Assembly (NCBI RefSeq): GCF_900182705.1 | Contig: NZ_FXTP01000004.1 | Coordinates: 62,001-126,000, forward strand | Source of the DNA: Gracilimonas mengyeensis | GTDB lineage: Bacteria > Bacteroidota > Rhodothermia > Balneolales > Balneolaceae | Direction of reading: 5' to 3' | DNA: 64,000 nt | Part shown: positions 27,315 to 36,068 of the stretch, piece by piece | Position numbering within the stretch: position 1 is the first letter of the stretch | Layout of the letters: each line of letters starts with the position of its first letter | Translations under genes and position numbers: made by a program | The notes under the pieces: generated by a model | Database searches by the model: none | Told to the model about the DNA's origin: nothing | The model's input: the letters and a program-made list of their open reading frames with translations, nothing else

Positions 27315-29705
27315 ATGCAATCTGTACAAAAAACGCTCTTAACCTTATTAACGCTGATGTTGAGTCTATCAGCAAGCCTACAGGCTAATCCTGCTATTTC
27401 CGGGAAAATTACCGGAAAAGTTGTGGATGAAAATAATGAACCACTAACCGGTATTAATCTTCGCCTGGAAGGAACCACATTTGGCGCTGCTTCGGGTATT
27501 GACGGAAACTATGAGATTAACAATGTGCCGGCAGGGCGCTATACCTTTGTTGCATCGGGAGTAGGTTTTGAAACAGAAGAGAAGTCGATCAGCATCACCG
27601 ACGGGGAGACGCTGACTATTGATGTGATTCTGTCGGTAGCCAACGAAGAACTGCAGGATATCATCGTTCGCAGCTCAAAAGTAAACAAGTTTTCTCGCGA
27701 ACGTACTGAATATGTGGCCAAGATGCCTATCGAGAATATTGAAAATCCACAGGTATACAACACCATCAGTTCCGAGCTGCTGGCAGAACAAGTGGTTACC
27801 AGTTTTGATGATGCCCTTACCAATGCACCCGGTGTATTTAAATTATGGGAATCTACCGGCCGTGGCGGTGATGGTGCCGGTTATTATTCCCTGCGCGGCT
27901 TCTCTGCACAGCCAACTATGATTAACGGACTTCCTGCCCTTACGAACGGTTCGCTGGATCCATCTAATATTGAACGCATTGAAGTCATCAAAGGGCCTTC
28001 AGGCACACTTTATGGCAGCAGCCTGATTTCCTATGGCGGGCTGATCAACGTAGTGACTAAAAAGCCTTACAACTATTTTGGCGGCGAGATAGACTACACC
28101 ACCGGGAGCTTTGGTCTAAACCGTGTGACTGCCGATGTAAACACTCCCATCAGCAGCGAGCACGAAATTGCCCTGCGGGTTAACACAGCGTATCACATCC
28201 AAAACAGTTTCCAGGATGCCGGGGAGAATGAATCTTTCTTTATCGCTCCTTCACTTTCTTATACTGTAAATGATCGTATTTCTTTCCTGATCAATACAGA
28301 GTTTCAGCACGCTGAACAGACCAATCCAACCATGCTATTCCTTAATCGCAGCAATCCTTTATTCGCTACCAACCTGGATGAGCTGAGTTATAACTACGAG
28401 AATTCGTACACCAGCAATGATCTGACCATCAAAAATCCAACGCTTAGCTTCCAGGGACAAATGGAGTACAAGCTGTCTGAAAACTGGACTTCTCAAACCA
28501 GTATCTCACGAAGCTCCGCCGAAAGTGATGGCTATTATACTTACCTGTGGGATATTGCAGATGGCAACGGGACCTTTGCACGTTACCTGAGTAAACAACA
28601 AGCCACCCGTTTGGGAACGGATATCCAGCAAAACTTCACCGGTACTTTTGAAATCTCCGGCATTGAGAATACGCTCGTAGCTGGTTTGGATTACTTCGAA
28701 GAAGAAACTATCGGCAACAGCACCGGTTATGTAGGTTTTGGTACTATTACGGTTGGTGAAGAAAACTCAGGTGCCGGTATCTCCAAACCAGCGGCTGATC
28801 AAGCCTTGGCTTCCGCTTCGGTTACCAACAGTCGTACCGAGCAGCGGGTGTATAGTGCTTATGTATCAGATGTGATCAACTTTACACCCGCCTTGTCAGT
28901 GATGGCCAGCTTGCGATTGGATCGCTTTGATAACATTGGTGATACATCAACTGATGATGACAACTACGACCAAACCGCACTTTCTCCCAAATTTGGTATT
29001 GTATTCCAGCCCATTGTGGATAAAGTGTCGCTGTTTGCCAACTACATGAATGGATTCAGTAATGTAGCGCCTCGTGTTCAGGATGATGGTTCTACCAAAA
29101 CATTTGCACCCGAGCAAGCTAACCAATGGGAGGCGGGGGTGAAGACCAACCTGCTTAACGGCCGAATTTCTACGACTCTAAGTTACTATGATATCACCGT
29201 TTCGGATGTGGTTCGCCAGGATCCAAATCGAGCCAATTATTACGTACAGGATGGCGAAAATTATAGCCGCGGTTTTGAAGCCAGTGTAACAGCTGCTCCA
29301 GTGGATGGATTGAACCTGGTAGCCGGTTATAGCTACAACGATAGCGAAGTTACAAAAACCGATAACGCCAATTACCTGGGACGTCGGCCGGAGTCTGCTG
29401 GTCCCAAGAACCTCTTTAATTTCTGGGCAAGCTATAGAGTAAGTACAGGTGCTCTTAACGGATTAGGTGTGGGTGCCGGAGCGAATTACATCGGCGAGAA
29501 CAAGATCATGAATCGTGCTTCAACCGGAGTATTTGCACTGCCTTCTTACACCATTGTGAATGCCTCTGTTTTTTATGATACCGATGCTTACCGTATCGAC
29601 TTCAAGGTGGATAACCTAACCGATCAGGAATACTACAAAGGCTGGAGCACTATCAACCCGCAAATGCCGCGCGTCATCAAAGCCGGATTTACCTACAAAT
29701 TTTAA
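27315..29705 (+). CDS. TonB-dependent siderophore-type receptor
   Basis: An outer-membrane gated channel for ferric siderophores or a similar metal chelate. It has a signal peptide (about 1-24), a carboxypeptidase-regulatory-like domain (about 30-110, GKVVDENNEPLTGINL..GIDGNYEINNVPAG), a plug domain (about 150-250, RGFSAQPTMINGLP and IERIEVIKGPSGTLYG), then a 22-strand barrel ending GFTYKF with the terminal Phe. The barrel motifs (LSPKFGIVFQP, GFEASVTAAP, LNLVAGYSYND) are those of siderophore receptors in the FhuA/FpvA group. A hairpin follows directly, then a DUF4198 and a PepSY gene, an order common in iron-uptake loci. Confidence 0.9.
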   Translation: MQSVQKTLLTLLTLMLSLSASLQANPAISGKITGKVVDENNEPLTGINLRLEGTTFGAASGIDGNYEINNVPAGRYTFVASGVGFETEEKSISITDGETLTIDVILSVANEELQDIIVRSSKVNKFSRERTEYVAKMPIENIENPQVYNTISSELLAEQVVTSFDDALTNAPGVFKLWESTGRGGDGAGYYSLRGFSAQPTMINGLPALTNGSLDPSNIERIEVIKGPSGTLYGSSLISYGGLINVVTKKPYNYFGGEIDYTTGSFGLNRVTADVNTPISSEHEIALRVNTAYHIQNSFQDAGENESFFIAPSLSYTVNDRISFLINTEFQHAEQTNPTMLFLNRSNPLFATNLDELSYNYENSYTSNDLTIKNPTLSFQGQMEYKLSENWTSQTSISRSSAESDGYYTYLWDIADGNGTFARYLSKQQATRLGTDIQQNFTGTFEISGIENTLVAGLDYFEEETIGNSTGYVGFGTITVGEENSGAGISKPAADQALASASVTNSRTEQRVYSAYVSDVINFTPALSVMASLRLDRFDNIGDTSTDDDNYDQTALSPKFGIVFQPIVDKVSLFANYMNGFSNVAPRVQDDGSTKTFAPEQANQWEAGVKTNLLNGRISTTLSYYDITVSDVVRQDPNRANYYVQDGENYSRGFEASVTAAPVDGLNLVAGYSYNDSEVTKTDNANYLGRRPESAGPKNLFNFWASYRVSTGALNGLGVGAGANYIGENKIMNRASTGVFALPSYTIVNASVFYDTDAYRIDFKVDNLTDQEYYKGWSTINPQMPRVIKAGFTYKF

Positions 29706-29711
29706 TTTAAT

Positions 29712-29747
29712 CTCCCCGCATTATAAATAGTGTGGGGAATTTTTTTG
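29712..29747 (+). terminator. Terminator-like hairpin abutting the DUF4198 start codon
   Basis: TCCCCGCA pairs with TGTGGGGA (one G-T) around a 10-nt loop and is followed by ATTTTTTT, ending two bases before the next ATG. It should lower transcription into the downstream genes and could also cover their ribosome-binding region. Confidence 0.7.
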
Positions 29748-29749
29748 CT

Positions 29750-30481
29750 ATGAAGAAACTACTACTTGTTTTAGTACTGATATTTTGCGGCCTGAAAACT
29801 ACCATTGCCCACAATCTCTGGATTGAAACCGGAAGCGAGGCGCAAATCGGAGAAGCACATGAAGTACGTATTTATTACGGTGAATACACCTACGATTATT
29901 ATGAAACGGTTTCCGGGAATTTTGCAGATGTAGCCGATTTCACATTGTGGCTGGTCAAGCCGGGAGGAGAAAAAGTGGAATTAGAAGCCAAACCAGAAGG
30001 GGAGACTTTCTATTCCGCTTCTTTCACTCCCAAAGAGAGAGGAAGCTACCGGGTGCAACTGGTGAGCAATAAAACCACCGTTGTAGACTGGACGGAATAC
30101 GGCTTAGGGGTTCTTAAGCCTGATTTTTATGCCACGGCCGATGTACTTGTTGGAGAGGAAACCGACCTGAAAGCTTCTTTAGAAAATGCGCCACTGCAGA
30201 TTACACCGGATAAGACGGGAGCTTCTGCAGGGGACCATCTTCGCCTGACTATCACCTTTAAAGAAAAGCCACTGGCGGAGCAGGAAGTGATGCTTTCCGT
30301 AGCCGATCAATGGACCAAAACCGTGCAGACGGATGAAAACGGTGAAGTGGTTTTTGAGCTGCCCTGGGAAGGACAATATGTGATTGAAACGGTGCATACC
30401 GAAGAAGCTCCCGGAAGTTATCAAGGCGATGAGTATGAAGCCATTCGTCATACGGCCACTTACACATTTACAGCTAAATAA
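29750..30481 (+). CDS. DUF4198 domain periplasmic protein
   Basis: The protein is about 243 residues with a signal peptide (MKKLLLVLVLIFCGL, cut near TIAH). The mature part starts with HNLWIETG, the family's HxxW-type hallmark, and comprises two Ig-like beta-sandwich domains (about 25-140 and 145-240). DUF4198 proteins are regularly found beside TonB receptors and PepSY proteins and are proposed to bind metals in the periplasm; direct evidence is thin. I start at the ATG at 29750 because the upstream in-frame start lies inside the hairpin. PepSY follows after 15 bases. Confidence 0.83.
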   Translation: MKKLLLVLVLIFCGLKTTIAHNLWIETGSEAQIGEAHEVRIYYGEYTYDYYETVSGNFADVADFTLWLVKPGGEKVELEAKPEGETFYSASFTPKERGSYRVQLVSNKTTVVDWTEYGLGVLKPDFYATADVLVGEETDLKASLENAPLQITPDKTGASAGDHLRLTITFKEKPLAEQEVMLSVADQWTKTVQTDENGEVVFELPWEGQYVIETVHTEEAPGSYQGDEYEAIRHTATYTFTAK

Positions 30482-30496
30482 GCGCAACAGTATTTT

Positions 30497-31735
30497 ATGT
30501 TTAAGAAGATCATATTATTCCTACATCGCTGGCTCGGGTTGATCTCCGGGCTGGTGGTGTTGGTTCTAAGCATCAGCGGCGCACTTTTTGTATTCCAAAA
30601 GGAGTTTACGCATTGGCTTCGTAAGGATGTGATGTACGTAGAGCAAACCCAGCGGCAGCGCCTTTCGATGGAAGAGATGTATGCCCGTACAGCTGATGCT
30701 TTGGAAGTTCCCGCTCTTTACTATGGATTGGTAACCTATAAGGATGAAAATCAGGCTTGGAGCGCCTTTAGCTACATTCCTAACCCTGAACCTTCCTGGA
30801 CATACTTTGGGGCTATCAAAGAATATAAGACGGCTTATGTAAATCCTTATACCGGGGAGACCCAGGCCGTTATTGACGAGGAAAAGGATTTTTTCCAGAT
30901 CATGAAAGGGATACACTGGAGCCTGTTGTTGTCCACGCCTATTGGGCAGCCAATTGTAGTCTGGAGTACGGTAATTTTTATCGTACTGCTGATATCAGGT
31001 TTGGTTTTATGGTGGCCGAAGAAATGGAATAAAGCGGGCAAACAAAAGAGTTTTAAAGTGAAATGGGGCTCTACCTGGAGGCGCGTTAATTACGACTTGC
31101 ACAATGTGGTAGGCTTCTATGCCTTACTGCTTGCCTTGATTGTTGGTTTTACCGGTTTATACTGGGCCTTTCCATTTGCCAAAAAGACACTGCATTTCCT
31201 GGGAACCGGGGAGTTTAAATTGCCGGATACCCAAACCACAAAGGTGCAATCGACACCGCCGGCAGCTCCCCGGGATGCAGCAGAGAGTCCGTTGGAAGTA
31301 GCTTACAAAAATGGATGGGAAGAATTCCCAGATGCATACAGCATCGCTTTCATCACCCCAAGGGATTCGGCAGGAACCATCAACGCCATTGTTCGCGGTT
31401 CCGGAAAAACCTACTACGAGCGCAGCGAAATGAAATTTGATCAATACACAGGTGAAGTGTTACAGATCGATGCGTATGAAGATAAAAACGCCGGCGAGAA
31501 GCTGCTGGCCATGAACTACGATATCCATGTGGGTGCCATAGGTGGCATTCCCGGAAAAATTCTGGCTCTGCTAATTTGTATTGTTTCGGGAAGCTTGCCC
31601 ATAACAGGTTTCATCATTTGGTTTGATAAGAAACGGAGGGGTAAAAGACAGAAATCCAGGCCATCTTTTTATAAAGGAATAAGTGGTAACGGCCGCAAGA
31701 AAAAGTGCAAACCATCTGAGTTAGCAGAAGCCTAA
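30497..31735 (+). CDS. PepSY-associated membrane protein (possible ferric-siderophore reductase)
   Basis: A 412-residue PepSY_TM protein with four membrane helices (about 13-34, 153-175, 205-226 and 352-375). Histidines lie at helix ends (LHRWLGL, GIHWSLL, YDLHNVVGF, YDIHVGAIGG), as expected of heme-binding family members such as FoxB/PiuB that reduce siderophore-bound iron. The large periplasmic loop (about 228-350) carries the PepSY fold with YYERSEMKFDQYTGEVLQ. The C-terminal tail is short and very basic. It ends the receptor-DUF4198-PepSY cluster. The role in iron release is inferred from family and context. Confidence 0.85.
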   Translation: MFKKIILFLHRWLGLISGLVVLVLSISGALFVFQKEFTHWLRKDVMYVEQTQRQRLSMEEMYARTADALEVPALYYGLVTYKDENQAWSAFSYIPNPEPSWTYFGAIKEYKTAYVNPYTGETQAVIDEEKDFFQIMKGIHWSLLLSTPIGQPIVVWSTVIFIVLLISGLVLWWPKKWNKAGKQKSFKVKWGSTWRRVNYDLHNVVGFYALLLALIVGFTGLYWAFPFAKKTLHFLGTGEFKLPDTQTTKVQSTPPAAPRDAAESPLEVAYKNGWEEFPDAYSIAFITPRDSAGTINAIVRGSGKTYYERSEMKFDQYTGEVLQIDAYEDKNAGEKLLAMNYDIHVGAIGGIPGKILALLICIVSGSLPITGFIIWFDKKRRGKRQKSRPSFYKGISGNGRKKKCKPSELAEA

Positions 31736-32251
31736 GTTGTACCACTGCTCGCCCGAGACGTGATTGTTCAACAGGCCATCGGAATGGAACGCGGATAACA
31801 CTGATTTTGCGGATAATCACGGGTTTATATTTTAAGGGCTCGTTCCAAAGCTCCTGCTTGGGACGCCAATGTGAAGCTGGAGCTTCAGTGCTTAATGGGA
31901 TGGGTAGATAGCATTACAACCAATACTCCCCTGGTACGAACACCCTCCGCCAGTTTTGGCGAACCAAAACTGGGCACCTTCCTCAAGGAAGGACTTTGTC
32001 GGAATGACATTCAACCACTGAATCTTGTCAGGCTAACACTCTTGAAAATGCCTCATAAAGTCTCTCCTTGAGGAGAGATCAATCAAAACAGTTGTTCCTG
32101 TTTTGGTTGTGAGAGGTGTTGGTACCAAGGAATCATAAGGTTTTGCAATTTCCAAGAGAACCAGAGGTTCAGGCAGGCATTCCCGACCAGAGGTTGGGAA
32201 CGAGGGTAAAGCGTAGTCGTTATTCTTTTTTGTGTACAGAGAAGAGTTATA
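31736..32251. repeat. Gene-free tract with several palindromes and one REP
   Basis: The tract contains a GAACGCGGATAACACTGATT word tract (31783-31822), a degenerate REP (31838-31868), CTCTCCTTGAGGAGAG (32062-32077), paired AAAACAG/CTGTTTT words and a clear REP (GGCATTCCCGACC..GGTTGGGAACGAG, 32176-32204). No gene is supported. Confidence 0.55.
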
Positions 32252-32280
32252 TAAAAAAAGCCCCGTTTTATAACGGGGCT
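32252..32280 (-). terminator. Intrinsic terminator of the helical protein gene
   Basis: AGCCCCGT/ACGGGGCT with loop TTTATA; on the minus strand it is followed by seven T residues, 29 bases past the stop at 32310. Confidence 0.88.
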
Positions 32281-32309
32281 TATCCTTAACTATCTCGAAG
32301 ATTTACCAA

Positions 32310-32861
32310 TTAGGCTTCTTCAAGAAAATTCTCTGGTTTCCAGCATTCCTGGGTGTTTTTTTCAGCCTGTTCAGCTACTCCGCCAATTTCAAGCTCATCT
32401 GCTACGGCGTGTGGAATAACCTCACTGGTTTGGGTGATTAGAGCAGCGATCTGTGTGAGGCTTTCTTTGGTAAAGTCGGCCAGTTCCTGATGATCTGCGC
32501 CCAAAGCAGCAGTGTGCAACATGGTATAACCGGTTGCGATCATGCTGAGTGCCGTGTAATCATCGCGTAGCATCTTGGACACGGCATCTTTACGCTGTGT
32601 ATCGAGGGCACCTGCTATTGCACCTGTGAAAGCTGCAAACGTTTCTTTGATGGAACTTTTGGTGCTGTCATTAAGCAGATCGTCCATGCCTTCCAGCTTC
32701 TTCAGCTGACCTGAAAGTGCCAGGTCGATATCGTGCAGCAAATTACTGGCTTTATTATTGGTCAGCTTACTGGATGTTTGCTGTGTCTTGACCGCTTTAT
32801 GCGTGTGTTTAATAAGTGTGAATAAATCTGTCGTGTAATTATTAAGCGTCTCTTCTTGCAT
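32310..32861 (-). CDS. Hypothetical all-helical protein
   Basis: A 183-residue soluble protein with no signal peptide, predicted to be nearly all helix. The later half (DDYTALSMIATGYTMLHTAALGADHQELADFTKES) has the spacing of a four-helix bundle and loosely recalls YciE/YciF (DUF892) ferritin-like proteins. The usual ferritin Glu/His ligand pattern is not clear, so this is a weak suggestion. It is transcribed alone between a terminator and the next minus-strand gene. Confidence 0.65.
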   Translation of the reverse strand: MQEETLNNYTTDLFTLIKHTHKAVKTQQTSSKLTNNKASNLLHDIDLALSGQLKKLEGMDDLLNDSTKSSIKETFAAFTGAIAGALDTQRKDAVSKMLRDDYTALSMIATGYTMLHTAALGADHQELADFTKESLTQIAALITQTSEVIPHAVADELEIGGVAEQAEKNTQECWKPENFLEEA

Positions 32862-32959
32862 TGTTTGATGAATTTTTATTCAAATTCACTTACTACAATG
32901 GGTGATAGGGGGATATCGTTTCGAATAAAAGTGAGACGTTTTAAAAGGTGTAATAATCG

Positions 32960-33862
32960 CTATGAATTCTTCTTTAACATCAGCAGTCGTCTCATTTTTG
33001 AGATAATAGCCTCCCGTATGGGGCAACCTTTCTCGAAAATCATTTCCTGCTTTTGTTTGTATACACGTCGCCCTTCCTCGGTTTCTATTTTGATAGGCTC
33101 CATTCCAAATTCACGCATGTCATAGGGGCTGGCCTGCATATCGATATAGCGTGCTTCCAGGGCTAATTCAAAAGCTTCAAGCACCAAATCACTGGAAATC
33201 CAGGGATAAATCTTGAATGCCCATTTGTAGAGATCCATGTTGGAATGAATACATCCGGGCTGCTCGGTATTATGGAATTCCTCCCGCGACAGCTCATATT
33301 TGTTCATTGGCTTAGCAGGCTTGGTAAAAAAGCGGAAGGCGTCAAAATGTGTGCAAAGCAGGGGGCGCGATTCCACGAACTCAGCTAACGGTTCAGGTTC
33401 CATTCGCAAAGGGAGTTGGTTATGGCGGGGGCGGTCGGTTTTGTACACCATCGCCCATTCATGCATCCCAAAGCATCCAAAAGAAGGTCGGCTGTTTTGG
33501 GTGTTTTCCAGCATCATCAACATCCACTCTAAAGCAGAGAGACGCTTGTCCGGGAAAAACTCCGGGTTGATGAACGCCTGTCCATCATTCATGCTAAACT
33601 CACTGAGTTCTGGCAGTTGTTCGGGATCAGAATATTCCAGGTTTACATCAATCCCCGGCGACCACCGGCGCAAGCTGGCCGGACGGAAGGCATAATATTC
33701 AAACAGGAAATCCACTACGGGATTTTTCTCTTGCCGTGAACGGGCTTCGAGGTAATCGTCCAGCAATTCATCCACGCGCTGTTCGTGGGAAGTTTTCTTG
33801 ATGATCCACTCAGCCTGGGGAATGGTTTCTTGGGTCTCTTTGTCTTGAATCTCAGATAACAT
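32960..33862 (-). CDS. Conserved protein annotated in relatives as '3-methyladenine DNA glycosylase'
   Basis: A 300-residue soluble protein. Family-like motifs are HEQRVDELLDDYLEARSR near the start, FLFEYYAFRPASLRRWSPG, SFGCFGMHEWAMVY, HFDAFRFFT and EQPGCIHSNMDLYKWA. I recall this family being labelled 3-methyladenine DNA glycosylase in many genomes, but it lacks the AAG or helix-hairpin-helix glycosylase signatures, so enzymatic function is unproven. The His/Cys-rich central motifs suggest a metal or catalytic site. The ATG at 33862 fits the conserved start; the upstream frame extension is repeat sequence. Divergent from ubiA across a heptamer array. Confidence 0.7.
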   Translation of the reverse strand: MLSEIQDKETQETIPQAEWIIKKTSHEQRVDELLDDYLEARSRQEKNPVVDFLFEYYAFRPASLRRWSPGIDVNLEYSDPEQLPELSEFSMNDGQAFINPEFFPDKRLSALEWMLMMLENTQNSRPSFGCFGMHEWAMVYKTDRPRHNQLPLRMEPEPLAEFVESRPLLCTHFDAFRFFTKPAKPMNKYELSREEFHNTEQPGCIHSNMDLYKWAFKIYPWISSDLVLEAFELALEARYIDMQASPYDMREFGMEPIKIETEEGRRVYKQKQEMIFEKGCPIREAIISKMRRLLMLKKNS

Positions 33863-33891
33863 GTAGCAAAGATACGGAATAGAATCCGTGG

Positions 33892-33974
33892 AATTAAAAA
33901 TTGAAGATTGAAAATTAAAGATTAGATTTTGCATCCATAACAAATTTTCAATCTTGAATTTTTAATCTTGAATT
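33892..33974. repeat. AT-rich heptamer arrays in inverted arrangement
   Basis: Five heptamers (AATTAAA AATTGAA GATTGAA AATTAAA GATTAGA, 33892-33926) face four inverted ones (TTTTCAA TCTTGAA TTTTTAA TCTTGAA, 33945-33972). They fill the whole promoter space between two divergent genes. Confidence 0.7.
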
Positions 33975-33984
33975 AACCAAGTTG

Positions 33985-34851
33985 ATGCTTCGCCAGATTG
34001 TAAACTTCCTCATCCACCTGCGGCTGCACTACCAGTTCCTGATTCTGTCTGGTGGATACCTGTTGGCTGCTCTGTTTGTGACTGAACCGGACTGGGAGAC
34101 TTTTTGGATTCAGTTTCTGAATGTGCATATGTTGTTATTTGGTGGGGCAACGGCGTACAATTCCTGGTGGGATAAGGATGAAGGGCCAATTGGTGGTTTA
34201 AAATCACCCCCAAAAATGCAGCGCTGGATGTGGCCGGTTTCTATGGTGATGCAATACTTCGGTTTACTTTGGGGATGGTGGGCTCTGGGCTGGAACTTTG
34301 CTCTGATTTATGCTTTGAGTATGCTTTTCTTTTGGCTCTATTCCACACCGATTGCCCGATGGAAAGGAAAGCCAGTTTTAAGTCTGGTGGCCATTGGCGT
34401 GAGCACTGGAACCAACTCATTCTTCTTAGGATTTTTGGCAGCCGGCGGCTACCCCATTACTTTTTTGGAAGATGTAGTAGCTATCGGCGTAGCTTTGATA
34501 TTGTTGAGTTTATACCCGGTTTCGCAAATTTTTCAGATGGAAGAAGACAACGCCCGAGGAGATCATACCTTTGCATTACAATTTGGGTTGAAGGGCGTTC
34601 GATGGTGGTACACTTGTTCATTTTTGGCGGGAGCTGGGTTAATTAGTATCGGTCTTCATCAGCAACAACCGCTGACAGGCTGGCTTTTCGGGGGCGTGAG
34701 TTTACTGGCATATGCTGGAATCGGTTATGTGATGTGGGCGTTGAGGGGGGAAGAATCAGCATATCCTCAGGTAATGCGCATTAAGTTTTTGGCTTCATTC
34801 AGTTTTGTCTTGTTTATAGGAGCGACTCTTTTGATAAGATTTTTCGTTTGA
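33985..34851 (+). CDS. UbiA-family prenyltransferase
   Basis: An integral membrane transferase of about 288 residues with eight to nine helices. Both aspartate-rich prenyl-diphosphate/Mg motifs are present: NSWWDKDEGPIGG (first, NxxxDxxxD-like) and MEEDNARGDHTFA (second, ExDxxxGD). UbiA proteins attach prenyl chains to aromatic rings in quinone, heme or tocopherol synthesis. No quinone or heme gene adjoins, so the acceptor is unknown. The ATG at 33985 is preferred to the TTG before it. Confidence 0.85.
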   Translation: MLRQIVNFLIHLRLHYQFLILSGGYLLAALFVTEPDWETFWIQFLNVHMLLFGGATAYNSWWDKDEGPIGGLKSPPKMQRWMWPVSMVMQYFGLLWGWWALGWNFALIYALSMLFFWLYSTPIARWKGKPVLSLVAIGVSTGTNSFFLGFLAAGGYPITFLEDVVAIGVALILLSLYPVSQIFQMEEDNARGDHTFALQFGLKGVRWWYTCSFLAGAGLISIGLHQQQPLTGWLFGGVSLLAYAGIGYVMWALRGEESAYPQVMRIKFLASFSFVLFIGATLLIRFFV

Positions 34852-34930
34852 AGTCTTCGATGACAATTAGCATTAGAAATTAGATTCATTTACAAAACCT
34901 TCACGAACTTTTTTTAGTTTTACCGCCACT

Positions 34931-35548
34931 ATGAATACATCAACAGAGACGACTATTACCCGCGAACTTATCGAAGACGCCATGGATTACGAAGCGTATT
35001 CCGGGCTTACAAACACTCTTTTAGAAGAGGGAAAAACCACAAACGGTGACAACCGTGACGTGATGCTGGAATACACCAAAATGAACCTGCATCGTTCCTC
35101 GCGCTGGGATCGGCGTGCGAAAATCAGTGAAGAACTGCAGGAGAAACTGGCCGGTTTTTCTCGTCCCATCACCTGGTTAGTAATTACGGAAGGTTGGTGC
35201 GGGGATGCGGCTCAATTGCTTCCTTTCATCAATAAGATGGCTGAAGCTTCGCCTAATATCACTCTAAAAATGATTTTGCGTGATGAGTACCCCGAGGTGA
35301 TGGATGAATTCCTAACCAATGGCTCGCGCTCTATTCCTAAGCTCATTGCGTTGGATGATGAATCCCTTGATGTGATAGGAACCTGGGGACCACGCCCGGC
35401 CATTGCCCACGAAAAATACATGGACGAACGAGCCAATCCTGACATTGAAAACGCCAAAGCGGCCGAGAATCTCCATCTTTGGTACGCCAAGGACAAAGGT
35501 AAAACCCTCCAGGCCGAGTTTATGGAGCTGTTAGAAGAGTGGGAGTAA
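34931..35548 (+). CDS. Thioredoxin-family protein with a modified active site
   Basis: A 205-residue cytoplasmic protein whose C-terminal two-thirds is a thioredoxin fold: ITWLVITEGWCGDAAQLLPFI for the first strand and active site, and SIPKLIAL with the cis-Pro. The usual CxxC is replaced by C-G-D-A, leaving one cysteine, so it cannot act as a dithiol oxidoreductase and may be a monothiol or binding protein. The GWCGDAA-type family is common and uncharacterised in Bacteroidota. Confidence 0.8.
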   Translation: MNTSTETTITRELIEDAMDYEAYSGLTNTLLEEGKTTNGDNRDVMLEYTKMNLHRSSRWDRRAKISEELQEKLAGFSRPITWLVITEGWCGDAAQLLPFINKMAEASPNITLKMILRDEYPEVMDEFLTNGSRSIPKLIALDDESLDVIGTWGPRPAIAHEKYMDERANPDIENAKAAENLHLWYAKDKGKTLQAEFMELLEEWE

Positions 35549-35580
35549 GGTTTTTAGGTGCGAGGTTTTAGGTATTAGTT

Positions 35581-35615
35581 GTGCTATGTGCTATGTGCTA
35601 TGTGCTATGTGCTAT
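35581..35615. repeat. Heptamer array, five exact GTGCTAT units
   Basis: Five perfect 7-base units start 33 bases after the stop of the thioredoxin-like gene. The rest of this 520-base gene-free stretch holds a TGGAAGATGAGGAGTGATG-type repeat tract (35740-35880), a T-rich heptamer array (35901-35928) and an octamer array (35954-35985); I see no gene in it. Confidence 0.9.
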
Positions 35616-35900
35616 GTGCTATGGTTGGGCTGGAAAAATCATGACAATCTTGAGAATCCTTTAAATCATGATTCACATGTGAAGATGTCATCTCATTGAT
35701 AATATTCCATCGGAACATTTGGTGCGGGGATGCCACTCAATTGTGGGCTACACCACACCAAGCGTACCTACGGCACGCCAGCTCGATGGCTTGAATTATT
35801 CTACCCACCAAATCTTCCTCTGGAAGATGAGGAGTGATGAAACCAGCATCGGATAGATCAAAAAAGATGTGTTGAGGATGCTTCTGCCACCAGGACAAAC

Positions 35901-35928
35901 TTTTTACTTTTTCCCTTTCCCTTTTCAC
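35901..35928. repeat. T-rich heptamer array
   Basis: TTTTTAC TTTTTCC CTTTCCC TTTTCAC: four units related to the complement of the GTGAAAA heptamers at 25525 and 38830. Confidence 0.55.
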
Positions 35929-35953
35929 TCCTAAAAACCATCAACCCCAAAAA

Positions 35954-35985
35954 CACCATATCACCATATCACCATATCACTATAT
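35954..35985. repeat. Octamer array CACCATAT x4
   Basis: Three exact units and one with a single change. The same octamer in the opposite orientation (GGTGATAT) occurs at 44658. Confidence 0.85.
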
Positions 35986-36068
35986 CCCCCAAAAATCCCC
36001 ATTCGTAATTAGAGCCAAAAAAATTTAGTTTCCAGTGCTAATTCAAAGGCTCAAACCAAACCAATTAC

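Noticed and set aside
35737-35928. 63-codon minus-strand open frame
   Set aside because: It is composed of an intergenic repeat tract and a T-rich heptamer array; no plausible start context and no recognisable protein pattern.
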